DNA of 64,000 nt from Hydrococcus rivularis NIES-593 (GTDB lineage Bacteria; Cyanobacteriota; Cyanobacteriia; Cyanobacteriales; Microcystaceae): NCBI RefSeq assembly GCF_001904635.1, contig NZ_MRCB01000004.1, forward strand, positions 1 through 64,000, written 5' to 3'. The position numbers and the translations under genes are program-made. Positions 36,731 to 45,555 of the stretch are shown piece after piece. Numbering within the stretch: the first letter of the stretch is position 1; each line of letters opens with the position of its first letter. The notes beneath the pieces were generated by a model, which was given only the letters and a program-made list of their open reading frames with translations, had not been told where the DNA came from and made no database searches.

Positions 36731-39088
36731 TTAGGGGGTATTTGCAGGCGCTGCGGTAGAAAATCCGCGACGATGATTTTTTTTCTCGCCTACTCGTACT
36801 TGAAAAGTCACTCGATCCATCATCTCGCCGCTTTTAACGTCTAAAGTCCAATTCCCCGGACGCAGTTGCCAGAATAAAGAACTAGATGAATTTGTAGCTA
36901 TCTTCTCGCCATTTAACCGCCACTCTACAGGTTGATTTCCGACTCCCCCTAATTTGAACTCCAATCTCTGCCTTTGAGGGTCGGCAGGATTGATGAGAAA
37001 ATAATCTCCAGTATTGGGCGATAAAATCTTGAGCGCACTCGGCATTAGATTGGATGACTGTGGTTGCTTTGCCAGCCATTCGTCATACTCTCTTGGTAAA
37101 TTTAGGCGATATTGTCCTTTCTGGGCAGATACGGCTTGATAAAAAGTATCGGGATGACTTTCATACTCGCTGAGGTCTTCTGGATCAAAATATTCTTGCA
37201 CTACCGAAGGACAAGCGGCAGTTGGCTTTAAACCAGAAAGAGCGCAAATCGGTCGCTTGACCATTCCTGGCGGAGAGGGAAAAGGTGCGGGTTCGCGCTT
37301 TTCGTGCAAGTGCAACATAATTCGATTCCATAGCGGTGCAGCACCCGTCACGCCTGAAACTTGTTTCATCGGTTCGCCGTCGAAATTGCCAACCCAAGTG
37401 GCAACCGTATAGTCGGTGGTAAATCCAACCGTCCAGGTATCCCGAAAATTAGAAGAGGTTCCAGTCTTGACGGCAGCGGGAAAGGGTAAATTCAGTACCG
37501 ATTCTACCCCGAAAGACTTGGCACGCGCATAGCGATCGCTCAACATATCAGTAACCAGCGACCAACTTGAAGGGGAGATAATAGAACTGATAACTGGTAA
37601 CTGTACGGGCGGGTTTAGAGTTATCGCTATCGAATCAGATTGGTTGCCTTGACCATACCCGTCCTTACTAATTACTGATAACTGATAATAGGCGCGGGCT
37701 AGTTCCCAGAGACTAACTTCGCCGCTACCAAGGGTTAACCCCAATCCATAGTATTCCGGGTCTTGTTTGAGATGTTCAAAACCGAGTTGGTGCAACCTCT
37801 CTAGAAATGCAGCCACGCCAACTTTTTCTAAGACTCTGACGGCAGGGACGTTGAGAGAATTGGCTAGGGCAATGCGAATGCGAACGGGACCTTGAAAGGT
37901 TTCGCTATAATCGCTAGGACTATAGAGTTTTGCCTCAGGAATGGCATAATGAGTCGGTACGTCGGCTAAAATGGTGTTGGGACGAATGAGGTGCTTTTCT
38001 AGGGCAAGTTGATAGAGAAAAGGTTTTAAGGTCGATCCGGGTTGGCGGAGAGATTGTACGCCATCGTTGCGCCCTAATTGTGTCTGAGCAAAGTAATCTG
38101 TCGAACCGACATAGGCTAAAATTTCTCCCGTGCGGTTGTCAATGACGATCGCAGCCGCTTGATGGACGTTATGAGGCGCGAGACTGCGAACGATGTCTTT
38201 GACTTGAGCTTCGACAAATTGTTGTAGGGGGCGATCGATTGTCGTTTGGATCGGTGAGGGATGTTTTTGTGGAAGTTGGCTAGCTACCCAGAATAAAAAA
38301 TGAGGGGCAGCGATAATTCCTTGCTGGCGGGGTTGAAGGGCGATGACTTCTTCGTAGGCGCGATCGCGTTGGCTGCGATTAATATATCCTTCCTCAACCA
38401 TGCGATCGAGAACGTATCGCTGTCTCTTCTTTAAAGGTTCCCAGTAATCGTAGGGATTGAGATAGTTAGGATTGTTGGGAATTGCCGCCAGCAGGCTAGC
38501 TTGGGAAAGATTTAAGTCAGCAGCAGGAATGCCGAAATAAACGCGGGAGGCTGCTTCTACGCCATAGATATTCCCTCCCATCGGCAAGCGATTGATATAT
38601 GCCTCCAGGATGTCATCTTTATTCGTGCCCGCCGCTATGCGCCAAGAAAGCCAAATTTCCTTAATTTTTGCCGAAAAAGTGCGCGGGGCGGGTTCAAGCA
38701 TTCGCGCCAGTTGCATGGTGATGGTAGATGCCCCGCTGACAATTCGTTTGGCTTGAATCGCTTGCAGCAGGGAACGAGCGATCGCCCGCATATCTAAGGC
38801 ACCGTGTTGATAAAATCGCCCGTCTTCGGCGGCGAGGATGGCATGAATAAACTGAGGCGAAATCTGTTGGAGAGGAACGACAGCCGTATGATTTTGGTCG
38901 CGACTTAAAATAGTTCCCAATGGAAGTCCGCGACGATCGCTAAATTCGATCGCGACTCCTTCTCGAACCAGATCGTTCGCTCGAATCGGCGCTAAATAAG
39001 GCAGCGATCGCACTATCAGAACAGCCAGTAGCAAAGCTAGAACGGCTCTTGTTTTGCCTAAAATTTTTTTCAGAGCCACTCCATTCAA
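36731..39088 (-). CDS. pbpC: Penicillin-binding protein 1C
   Basis: The 785-residue bifunctional enzyme polymerises and cross-links peptidoglycan outside the plasma membrane. It has a membrane anchor (about 10-30), a GT51 transglycosylase domain (EDGRFYQHGALDMRAIARS, GASTITMQLAR), a transpeptidase domain (active Ser in GSTLKP, SLN, KTGTS) and the BiPBP_C domain that marks the 1C class (ALKILSPNTGDYFLINP...). Two ACTGATAACTG repeats in coding DNA (37586-37596, 37674-37684) match a common cyanobacterial noncoding repeat and give odd residues (YQLSVIS, LPVISS) near residue 470-500, just before the last part of the transpeptidase domain. Length is otherwise normal. Confidence 0.93.
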   Translation of the reverse strand: MNGVALKKILGKTRAVLALLLAVLIVRSLPYLAPIRANDLVREGVAIEFSDRRGLPLGTILSRDQNHTAVVPLQQISPQFIHAILAAEDGRFYQHGALDMRAIARSLLQAIQAKRIVSGASTITMQLARMLEPAPRTFSAKIKEIWLSWRIAAGTNKDDILEAYINRLPMGGNIYGVEAASRVYFGIPAADLNLSQASLLAAIPNNPNYLNPYDYWEPLKKRQRYVLDRMVEEGYINRSQRDRAYEEVIALQPRQQGIIAAPHFLFWVASQLPQKHPSPIQTTIDRPLQQFVEAQVKDIVRSLAPHNVHQAAAIVIDNRTGEILAYVGSTDYFAQTQLGRNDGVQSLRQPGSTLKPFLYQLALEKHLIRPNTILADVPTHYAIPEAKLYSPSDYSETFQGPVRIRIALANSLNVPAVRVLEKVGVAAFLERLHQLGFEHLKQDPEYYGLGLTLGSGEVSLWELARAYYQLSVISKDGYGQGNQSDSIAITLNPPVQLPVISSIISPSSWSLVTDMLSDRYARAKSFGVESVLNLPFPAAVKTGTSSNFRDTWTVGFTTDYTVATWVGNFDGEPMKQVSGVTGAAPLWNRIMLHLHEKREPAPFPSPPGMVKRPICALSGLKPTAACPSVVQEYFDPEDLSEYESHPDTFYQAVSAQKGQYRLNLPREYDEWLAKQPQSSNLMPSALKILSPNTGDYFLINPADPQRQRLEFKLGGVGNQPVEWRLNGEKIATNSSSSLFWQLRPGNWTLDVKSGEMMDRVTFQVRVGEKKNHRRGFSTAAPANTP

Positions 39089-39220
39089 CGATTTTCCTTA
39101 AAAATTAGCCCCTCAATTCTAAATTCTAATACATTGAAAATGAGGTCTGTCTGGTAGAAATTACGCGATCGCGATAAACCCATCACAGCTATTCATGCAA
39201 CAACTCATAGTCGGTGGTTT

Positions 39221-39826
39221 TTATTGGGAAGAGTCAGATGGTTGCGCTTCCTCTGTTGGGGTTAACCTCTGAAAAGGTGACTGGGGTTTCTCTGGTTGTG
39301 GTTCCTCTGCGGGAATGGGTTGTTGAGTTTCGGGATTTGGCGGTTGTTGGGGTGATTGTGGTTGTTCTGCTGGAGTTGGTTGCTGTTGCCCTGCTGGAGG
39401 TGTTGCCGATCGAGGCTGTGCGATTGGCTGCTCGAATCCGAGCAAAAATTTGCTATCCGGGTAGTAAGTCGCCCAACGCTGGATTTCTGGAGACATCCTC
39501 CAACCACTGCGACTAACTTTTAAGGATAAGATTGGCACGATCGCGCCTTGATTTTCTCCATTAATCGCCACTCTCAGCTCGGCAATGGAAGCATCTTGCT
39601 TAAAGCGACTTTGAATCGTTTTCGCTGCCATGGCTTCCGCACGCCGCAAAAAGTTTTCATAGGTCTCTTCCTTCTCGCGCGCGATCGATATATTAATGTT
39701 GGCTGTCTGGGCAGCAACGGCTTGAGAGGAAATCGTTTCTGGCGTTAGCAAACTTACTCCCGTACAGCTAACCAGAATAAACAAGCTAATAGGAATCGTT
39801 GGTTTTTGAGTAATGCTTCTAATCAT
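39221..39826 (-). CDS. Exported protein with Pro/Gln-rich tail, 201 aa
   Basis: I chose ATG 39826; a GTG at 39850 is possible. A signal sequence (ISLFILVSCTGVSLLTPETISSQAVAAQ) is followed by a small folded part (about 35-125: IAREKEETYENFLRRAEAMAAKTIQSRF, then GENQGAIVPILSLKVSRSGW) and a tail of about 70 residues made of Pro, Gln and Glu. The folded part resembles a conserved cyanobacterial family of unknown function. The tail is low-complexity and may be a wall-spanning linker. Confidence 0.75.
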   Translation of the reverse strand: MIRSITQKPTIPISLFILVSCTGVSLLTPETISSQAVAAQTANINISIAREKEETYENFLRRAEAMAAKTIQSRFKQDASIAELRVAINGENQGAIVPILSLKVSRSGWRMSPEIQRWATYYPDSKFLLGFEQPIAQPRSATPPAGQQQPTPAEQPQSPQQPPNPETQQPIPAEEPQPEKPQSPFQRLTPTEEAQPSDSSQ

Positions 39827-39850
39827 AAGTATTTCTTTTAATTGAGGCAC

Positions 39851-40351
39851 TGGTTAACCTTGAGGCTATGCAGTTATCTTAGACTCTAACAGCCATCTAA
39901 ATGTGCCTCGTCTAAAGTTGAATCTATCAAATTTGTTTTTTGTCAATAGCTTGTCAAAAATATTTATCTTGATTTAGATTGCTTTACAAAAAAAAGTGCT
40001 TTAGGAGCGAGTAAAGTTTTCGCCCTTGAGACTTTAGGAGATTAAAAAACAATGAATTAACTAGGGTTTTAGAAATTATAAAAATTTTAAAGTCAGAAAT
40101 TAGCTAATTATATCCTTACATTGAAAATAGCAAAATCTCTAAAAAAACGCAAATTCGTCGATCGATTAAACCAATTTCAAAATATAAAGTTAAGTTAAGA
40201 CAAACGATTGATTAAATATTTAAAATCTAATAAAGATTAATCCAATTTTTTTTGATAAAAAAGCGATCGCGTCGCTTCTGCATAAAGTTCTGTCTGTCAG
40301 TTCGCTAATTTTAAGTGCTATCGGCGAGTTGTTGCGAAAGCGGGCGAAATT
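39851..40351. other. AT-rich intergenic region of about 500 bases
   Basis: No coding frame, tRNA or clear hairpin was seen. Composition is very AT-rich with one HIP1-related site near 40262. It may hold the promoter of the exported-protein gene. Confidence 0.5.
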
Positions 40352-40570
40352 TTAGCGTAATCTGCATTCTAAAAAGACAAGAACTTCCTCGGTTGTCATA
40401 TTCATCTGAGGAACGCCACCAACAACTAATAGCCACCTTTCCCCTGCTTGTGCTTGGGACAGTTGCCATCGCTCGGTTCTCTTTTTAGGGTAAATCAACC
40501 AGTTGCCCAAACCATCCCGTTGGCAGAGAAAGCCCCAAGCTTGTGCTTGATGTAAAATTCGCTCGCTCAT
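40352..40570 (-). CDS. Small protein, 72 aa, unknown
   Basis: The product (MSERILHQAQAWGFLCQRDGLGNWLIYPKK...) reads as a small alpha/beta protein, without signal peptide or membrane segment. I do not recognise a family with known function. It is divergent from arsR, with about 100 bases between the starts. Confidence 0.6.
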   Translation of the reverse strand: MSERILHQAQAWGFLCQRDGLGNWLIYPKKRTERWQLSQAQAGERWLLVVGGVPQMNMTTEEVLVFLECRLR

Positions 40571-40668
40571 AAATTAATCTGACTTTCCCTTTTTGCCAAA
40601 CTCATGAAAGTAGAAGGAAATGGGTTAAGGTAGTGTTAATCGTTCTAAAAGCATTTCAATTTTATTTG

Positions 40669-40998
40669 ATGAAAGCGACTCTTAAGAATCCATCGACAGA
40701 TATTGTTTTGGGATTTCACGCCTTGTCCGACCCAATCCGGTTTCAGGTGTTGGAACTGTTGCGATCGCAAGAACTATGCGTGTGCGAGTTGTGCGAACAT
40801 TTAGGAATTCCTCAGTCTAAGATCTCGTTTCACCTCAAAACCCTCAAAGAAGCGGGATTGGTGCGTTCTCGTCAGGAAGGACGATGGATTTACTACAGCT
40901 TGAACCTAGCCCAGTTTATCGCCTTAGAAGAGTATCTCGCTTCCTATCGCCGTTTTAGTACCATCTTACCCGCTCGGAATTGCTCGGAGCCGACCTAA
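40669..40998 (+). CDS. arsR: ArsR-type arsenic-responsive repressor
   Basis: ATG 40669 gives 109 residues; a start upstream at 40633 is possible but adds hydrophobic residues foreign to the family. The winged helix has the ELCVCEL motif (Cys37, Cys39) and a further Cys42, candidates for As(III) binding in the helix-3 region, and recognition helix PQSKISFHLKTLK. It should repress the acr3-arsC genes that follow until arsenite or antimonite binds. It is separate from the smtB-type repressor and lacks the helix-5 zinc ligands. Confidence 0.9.
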   Translation: MKATLKNPSTDIVLGFHALSDPIRFQVLELLRSQELCVCELCEHLGIPQSKISFHLKTLKEAGLVRSRQEGRWIYYSLNLAQFIALEEYLASYRRFSTILPARNCSEPT

Positions 40999-41048
40999 TT
41001 TACCAATATTTTTCAAAATTTTCCCCAAAATCTCGCCAACCTACTTGC

Positions 41049-41078
41049 TTGACATATCAATTTTTTTTGAAATAACCT
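41049..41078 (+). promoter_or_regulatory. Promoter and probable ArsR site before acr3
   Basis: TTGACA (41049-41054) is a consensus minus-35 box; TAACCT (41073-41078) is a possible minus-10 box 18 bases on. Between them is ATCAA-N6-TTGAA (41056-41071), an inverted repeat of the kind bound by ArsR proteins. A repressor there would block the polymerase. The start of acr3 is 39 bases downstream. Confidence 0.55.
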
Positions 41079-41116
41079 AGTCTCTAGGCAATATTTTAAT
41101 TCCAAGAGAGATCCTG

Positions 41117-42271
41117 ATGAGTTTAAAAAAACCTCGCGCCAACACATTAGCCGTTCGAGCTGGGAGTAATTTAAGTTTTTTTGAAAGATACCTGACCTTG
41201 TGGGTATTTTTATGTATCTTAGCTGGCATCGCGCTAGGTCGGATGTTGCCCGGTGTAGCTGTCGCACTCGATGCCATGAGCATCTATCAAGTGTCGATTC
41301 CGATCGCGATTTGCCTCTTTTTCATGATGTATCCCATCATGGTGAAGATTGACTTCACTCAGGCAGCAAATGCGATACGCGCTCCCAAACCCGTGATTCT
41401 AACCCTGGTAGTGAATTGGTTAATCAAACCATTCACGATGGTAATATTCGCTCAGTTTTTCTTAGGATGGCTGTTTCGTCCTCTGATTGAAGGGACAGAG
41501 TTAATTCGCGGCAGTGAAGTTGCCCTAGCAAACTCTTACATTGCAGGCACGATTTTATTAGGAATTGCCCCTTGCACGGCGATGGTACTGATGTGGGGAT
41601 ATCTTTCCTATGGCAACCAAGGACATACGTTAGTCATGGTGGCGGTAAACTCTCTGACTATGCTGTTTCTGTATGCTCCCTTAGGAAGGTGGTTACTAGC
41701 AGCTAACGATCTGACTGTGCCTTGGGAAACAATTGTCCTGTCGGTACTCATTTATGTGGGATTGCCGTTAGTAGCAGGAATGTATAGCCGCTATTGGATT
41801 CTCAAACATAAAGGGCGGCAGTGGTTTGAGCGCGAGTTTCTTAAATATCTTAGTCCGATTGCCATAACTGCTCTGTTGATTACCTTAGTGCTGCTATTTG
41901 CTTTCAAAGGAGAACTGATTGTCAATAATCCCCCGCATATTCTGTTAATCGCCGTGCCGCTGTTTATCCAAACTAATTTCATTTTCCTGATTGGTTATGT
42001 AGCGGCTCTGAAGCTAAAGATATCCTATGAAGATGCCGCACCCGCGGCCTTGATTGGCGCGAGCAATCATTTCGAGGTAGCGATCGCGACGGCGGTAATG
42101 TTGTTTGGCTTAAACTCTGGTGCTGCCTTGGCTACAGTAGTCGGCGTGTTAATTGAAGTACCAGTGATGTTGATGTTGGTAGAGTTGTGCAAGCGGACAG
42201 CAGCATGGTTTCCCAGAGAACCAGAAAAAGCGACTCTGCGCGATCCTCGCTGCATCAGCGCCTTTAAATAA
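41117..42271 (+). CDS. acr3: Arsenite efflux carrier, ACR3 type
   Basis: The 384-residue, ten-helix membrane protein exports arsenite (and often antimonite). It has the ACR3 features [12 protein letters not shown] near residue 72, the conserved helix with [19 protein letters not shown] (essential Cys near residue 156) and [18 protein letters not shown]. In cyanobacteria it is often named arsB although not related to the E. coli ArsB. It is the first gene of acr3-arsC-phosphatase, preceded by its own promoter after arsR. Confidence 0.94.
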   Translation: MSLKKPRANTLAVRAGSNLSFFERYLTLWVFLCILAGIALGRMLPGVAVALDAMSIYQVSIPIAICLFFMMYPIMVKIDFTQAANAIRAPKPVILTLVVNWLIKPFTMVIFAQFFLGWLFRPLIEGTELIRGSEVALANSYIAGTILLGIAPCTAMVLMWGYLSYGNQGHTLVMVAVNSLTMLFLYAPLGRWLLAANDLTVPWETIVLSVLIYVGLPLVAGMYSRYWILKHKGRQWFEREFLKYLSPIAITALLITLVLLFAFKGELIVNNPPHILLIAVPLFIQTNFIFLIGYVAALKLKISYEDAAPAALIGASNHFEVAIATAVMLFGLNSGAALATVVGVLIEVPVMLMLVELCKRTAAWFPREPEKATLRDPRCISAFK

Positions 42272-42307
42272 TTACGTATAAAAACTTACCCAATCGGAGG
42301 TTAAACG

Positions 42308-42724
42308 ATGAAAAAAGTGATGTTTGTGTGCAAGAAAAACTCTGCTCGTTCCCAAATGGCAGAAGGATTCGCAAAAACATTGGGGGCAGGAAAAATAGAA
42401 GTCACCAGTTCGGGACTAGAGGCGAGTCAGGTGCGTCCGGAAGCGATCGCGACCATGAAAGATGTTGGGATCGATATTAGCGACCAAATCTCGAAACCCC
42501 TCAGCGATTTTAGTCCAGAAGATTTCGACGCAGTAATTTCTCTGTGCGGTTGTGGCGTGAATTTGCCGCCGGAGTGGATGACGCAAGAAGTGTTCGAGGA
42601 CTGGCAACTCGACGATCCCGCAGAACAACCGGAGATCTTTCCCAGAGTACGAGATGAGATTAAAGAACGGGTGACGCGACTGATTGAATCCCTTGAAGCT
42701 GCATCGGTGGGACAAAGCGGATAG
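42308..42724 (+). CDS. arsC: Arsenate reductase, low-molecular-weight-phosphatase type
   Basis: The 138-residue enzyme has the phosphatase-like loop CKKNSARSQ (Cys8, Arg14) and two further cysteines Cys80 and Cys82 (SLCGCGVNLPPEW). This is the cyanobacterial form, which reduces arsenate to arsenite with glutathione and glutaredoxin. Arsenite is then exported by the upstream acr3 product. GGAGG lies seven bases before ATG 42308. The gap to the next gene is five bases. Confidence 0.94.
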   Translation: MKKVMFVCKKNSARSQMAEGFAKTLGAGKIEVTSSGLEASQVRPEAIATMKDVGIDISDQISKPLSDFSPEDFDAVISLCGCGVNLPPEWMTQEVFEDWQLDDPAEQPEIFPRVRDEIKERVTRLIESLEAASVGQSG

Positions 42725-42729
42725 CAACA

Positions 42730-43188
42730 ATGGATCGGCAAGCAATTGAACCGATTAGAGAAAACTTGTGGTGGGTAATTGAAGGTAAACTAGCTGGCGT
42801 TCGTAAGCCAACAGCAGAGGAAATATCCGAACTACACGAGGCGGGGATTGGGGCTATCGTTTCTGTGATGGACGACCCTTCTAATTTGGATTTGTATCAG
42901 CAAGCGGCTATGCCTCACCTGTGGTTGCCAACCAAAGGAGGCACGGCACCCACTACCGAACAGGTTCAGCAGTTAAAGCATTTTGTTGAAACGCAAAATC
43001 AGTTAGGTCATGCCGTTGCGGTGCATTGTACCAGTGGCAGACGGCGGACGGGAACGATGCTGGCTTCTTACCTGATTTTATCGGGTTACTCTTATGATAA
43101 AGCAATGCAGACAATTTTAGATGCCAATCCTGATGTTGAACTGCGATCTGCACAGATCGCGTTTCTCAAGGAGTTAGCAGGAGAATAG
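42730..43188 (+). CDS. Dual-specificity-type protein phosphatase in the ars operon
   Basis: The 152-residue product has the Cys-x5-Arg phosphatase signature HCTSGRRRTGT (Cys100, Arg106) and the general layout of small dual-specificity or tyrosine phosphatases, with an N-terminal IRENLWWVIEGKLAG that is common in the cyanobacterial group. It starts five bases after arsC, so it is surely co-transcribed with acr3-arsC. Possible roles: a phosphatase regulating the response, or a second arsenate-acting enzyme, since the same loop chemistry can use arsenate; neither is shown. It ends directly against the convergent deacetylase fusion gene with no gap. Confidence 0.87.
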   Translation: MDRQAIEPIRENLWWVIEGKLAGVRKPTAEEISELHEAGIGAIVSVMDDPSNLDLYQQAAMPHLWLPTKGGTAPTTEQVQQLKHFVETQNQLGHAVAVHCTSGRRRTGTMLASYLILSGYSYDKAMQTILDANPDVELRSAQIAFLKELAGE

Positions 43189-45126
43189 CTACTTCTGTGG
43201 CTTACAAGAATCTGCATAAAGAACGCAGGGCAACCCCACATGAGCGACACTTAGTGTCGGAGAAGGCGGAGGAAACAGCGCTACTACGTGAGGAACGGGG
43301 CGGGGGGTGTATCCTACTAACGATTCTCCTTTATAGGCGAGGGAAGTACTTGCGCCCGAATCGAGCATCACTGCATCTCGCAAACCCAACTGATGTAAAA
43401 TTTTTCCTAACGATATAGAATCAACAGGAGTTTCGGATACGCCGATCGCGGGTTGTCCGGCTTGGTTAATCCCCCAGAACGCACGATGGCGCGATGCATC
43501 GAAGTCAAATAAGCTACCAAAGGCTTCGGCAGGTTGAGGTTTGTTGTCTTTCACCAGCCATGCTGCCCCAACAAAAGCATCTGTCACTCCCTCTGCATCC
43601 GAGGCTTCTGAGAGGATACCAGAAAGGGTATTGTGTTTATCGGGATCGAAAGGAATAAACTTAACCCACTCAGAATTAATCAACACTAGCGGTCTTCCTC
43701 TGAGCTTGAGATTTTCTCCCGGATTGCCAGGAATAAAGCCTCGATTTTGACTCAATACCGGACCAATCATCACGTTGGAGTCGAGGTATTTAAGAGAGAA
43801 AAAGCCGCCATCGACGGCTGCTACTGCCCCAGTTCCCCGCTTAATTTCTGGGACTTGATAGCGACTGTCTGCATGAATTGTATTCGGTTTGCCGCCAGTA
43901 ATAAGAATTAAAGAAGTTCCGTCAACGGTATATTCTTCTCTATGGATGGGAGTATTAAAGTTAAATCCGCCATCATTTCTCGGCAGCGGATGACCTCCCC
44001 AAGCTTGCAACGCGATCTCCTCTAAGCGAGACTGTCCGAAGCGTCCAATTGCCAATAAATCTGGCGATTCTCCGGCAAAATGTTCGTTAAGATCGTCCAT
44101 CGAGAAAGCCGCCCGATAGCCTGCGACTGTCACCCAATGTTTGACTCGTTCATCGTACTTGCCCACGGGATAAGTAAAGTAGCGAATGGGAATCCCTAAT
44201 TTCTTCTCTAGGATACGTTTCGATTCTATTGTCTCTTCCTGCAAGCGATCGTCGGACAACTCGCGCAAATCGTCGGGATGAGTAGTGCCGTGGGAGGCAA
44301 TTGTCACTAGGGGATCTACCGCCATTTCCTGAAGTTGTTGCCAGGTTACGCCAGATCGTCCCGTTCTGCTGCCGATTTTGTCGATGTAAATGGAAAATAC
44401 AGCCGGATAACCGTATTTTTTTAAGAGGGTATAGACATATTTATAGTGACTGCCATAGCCGTCATCAAAGGTTAGTAAAACTGGCTTTTCTGGAAGAGGA
44501 ATTCCGGTTCGCAAATGGGCAATTAGCCAATCCATACTAATTGGCGTTATCCCCTGCGACTTAATGACTTTAAAATCTGCCTCTAGTTCTTGGGGTGTGA
44601 CATCAAAAAAGACTTCTTTTTTCGGCAAAATATCGTGATACATCATCACCGGAACCTTAGCCAATTTTGCCTGTTGATGAATTTGCGGCCAAGGTGCTAG
44701 TTTGGGTAGATGAGATACTGAATTTTGCCAATTATTTAAGAAAATATTAGTGTTTTTATCGGCTATAGTTTTGCTAGCTTTGTGATGGTTAGAATCGGAT
44801 GAATTTTTACAAGTTTGAGCAAGACGCTCGGAGAAATTGCGATCGCCAGAAGTTAAAGATGATGTTAAATCTTGTTTAACAAATGACGTAAAAGGCAAAG
44901 TTTCTAATTGGTTTAGCGGAGTTGCTGCTGGTTGAAACAAACAGGGTGGTTTGAGATAACTAGAAGTCAGAGGAAATAGCGAATCAAAAGGGGAAATCGA
45001 TGATTCTTGCCTAATTTCTGAAGTTACAGCTTTACTCAAAGCAAAAATACAAGAAGCGATCGCTAAAATACCGCTAGAAATTGCAAAATATTTATGATAA
45101 GATAATCTGTTAAGTAAAGAGCGCAT
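43189..45126 (-). CDS. Fusion of polysaccharide deacetylase and phosphodiester glycosidase domains
   Basis: The 645-residue product has an N-terminal membrane anchor (about 11-31), a variable Ser/Thr-rich stretch to about 150, a NodB-type deacetylase domain (155-370: MMYHDILPK, LLTFDDGYGSHY with Asp221/Asp222, SHGTTHPDD with His279 and His283), and a NAGPA-type phosphodiester glycosidase domain (about 395-625: AAVDGGFFS, RHRAFWGINQAGQPAIGVS, LDSGASTSLAYKGESLVGYTPRPVPHVVALFP). The first part would remove N- or O-acetyl groups from a polysaccharide, the second cuts phosphodiester-linked sugars. A periplasmic enzyme acting on wall or exopolysaccharide is inferred. Confidence 0.88.
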   Translation of the reverse strand: MRSLLNRLSYHKYFAISSGILAIASCIFALSKAVTSEIRQESSISPFDSLFPLTSSYLKPPCLFQPAATPLNQLETLPFTSFVKQDLTSSLTSGDRNFSERLAQTCKNSSDSNHHKASKTIADKNTNIFLNNWQNSVSHLPKLAPWPQIHQQAKLAKVPVMMYHDILPKKEVFFDVTPQELEADFKVIKSQGITPISMDWLIAHLRTGIPLPEKPVLLTFDDGYGSHYKYVYTLLKKYGYPAVFSIYIDKIGSRTGRSGVTWQQLQEMAVDPLVTIASHGTTHPDDLRELSDDRLQEETIESKRILEKKLGIPIRYFTYPVGKYDERVKHWVTVAGYRAAFSMDDLNEHFAGESPDLLAIGRFGQSRLEEIALQAWGGHPLPRNDGGFNFNTPIHREEYTVDGTSLILITGGKPNTIHADSRYQVPEIKRGTGAVAAVDGGFFSLKYLDSNVMIGPVLSQNRGFIPGNPGENLKLRGRPLVLINSEWVKFIPFDPDKHNTLSGILSEASDAEGVTDAFVGAAWLVKDNKPQPAEAFGSLFDFDASRHRAFWGINQAGQPAIGVSETPVDSISLGKILHQLGLRDAVMLDSGASTSLAYKGESLVGYTPRPVPHVVALFPPPSPTLSVAHVGLPCVLYADSCKPQK

Positions 45127-45555
45127 ATGTTTTTCTCAATTGCCTCAAAATAGAAAAACACAGGCATACTTTACTGTTTTAGTCTTAAGAAATCACTGTC
45201 AAAAAATTATCAATTCTTTAAGAAATTTAAAAGGTTAAAAGTAAGCTATTTCATTCTAGTACCATTCTCAACAACTGCTGTTGTCATTAATTTCCTGGTC
45301 GAGCGAAAAAGTATTCTAAAGAAGACCCAACAGGAATTTCAGTCGATTTGAATTTCTAAATTTCTAGACGTTGATGGCAAAGGTGCAAGTCTGAGTCTTA
45401 TAGGACTTGATATTCGGGTTCCAAGAAATTGATTTTTTGATGAGATCGAGTCAGAATTTATCGGAAATTTGGCGATCGCCCTTACAGCAAGCATGGCGCG
45501 ATCGCAAGCCGCTGCGTCTAAGATAGATTCTTGCTCCTCTTCGCTCCGAGATACT
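45127..45555. other. Intergenic region; one doubtful frame
   Basis: Upstream DNA of the fusion gene (to about 45300) is AT-rich and probably contains its promoter. A 74-codon minus-strand frame from TTG 45563 to 45339 overlaps the thrC end but has no recognisable similarity and includes two HIP1-type sites; I do not call it a gene. Nothing else was seen. Confidence 0.45.
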
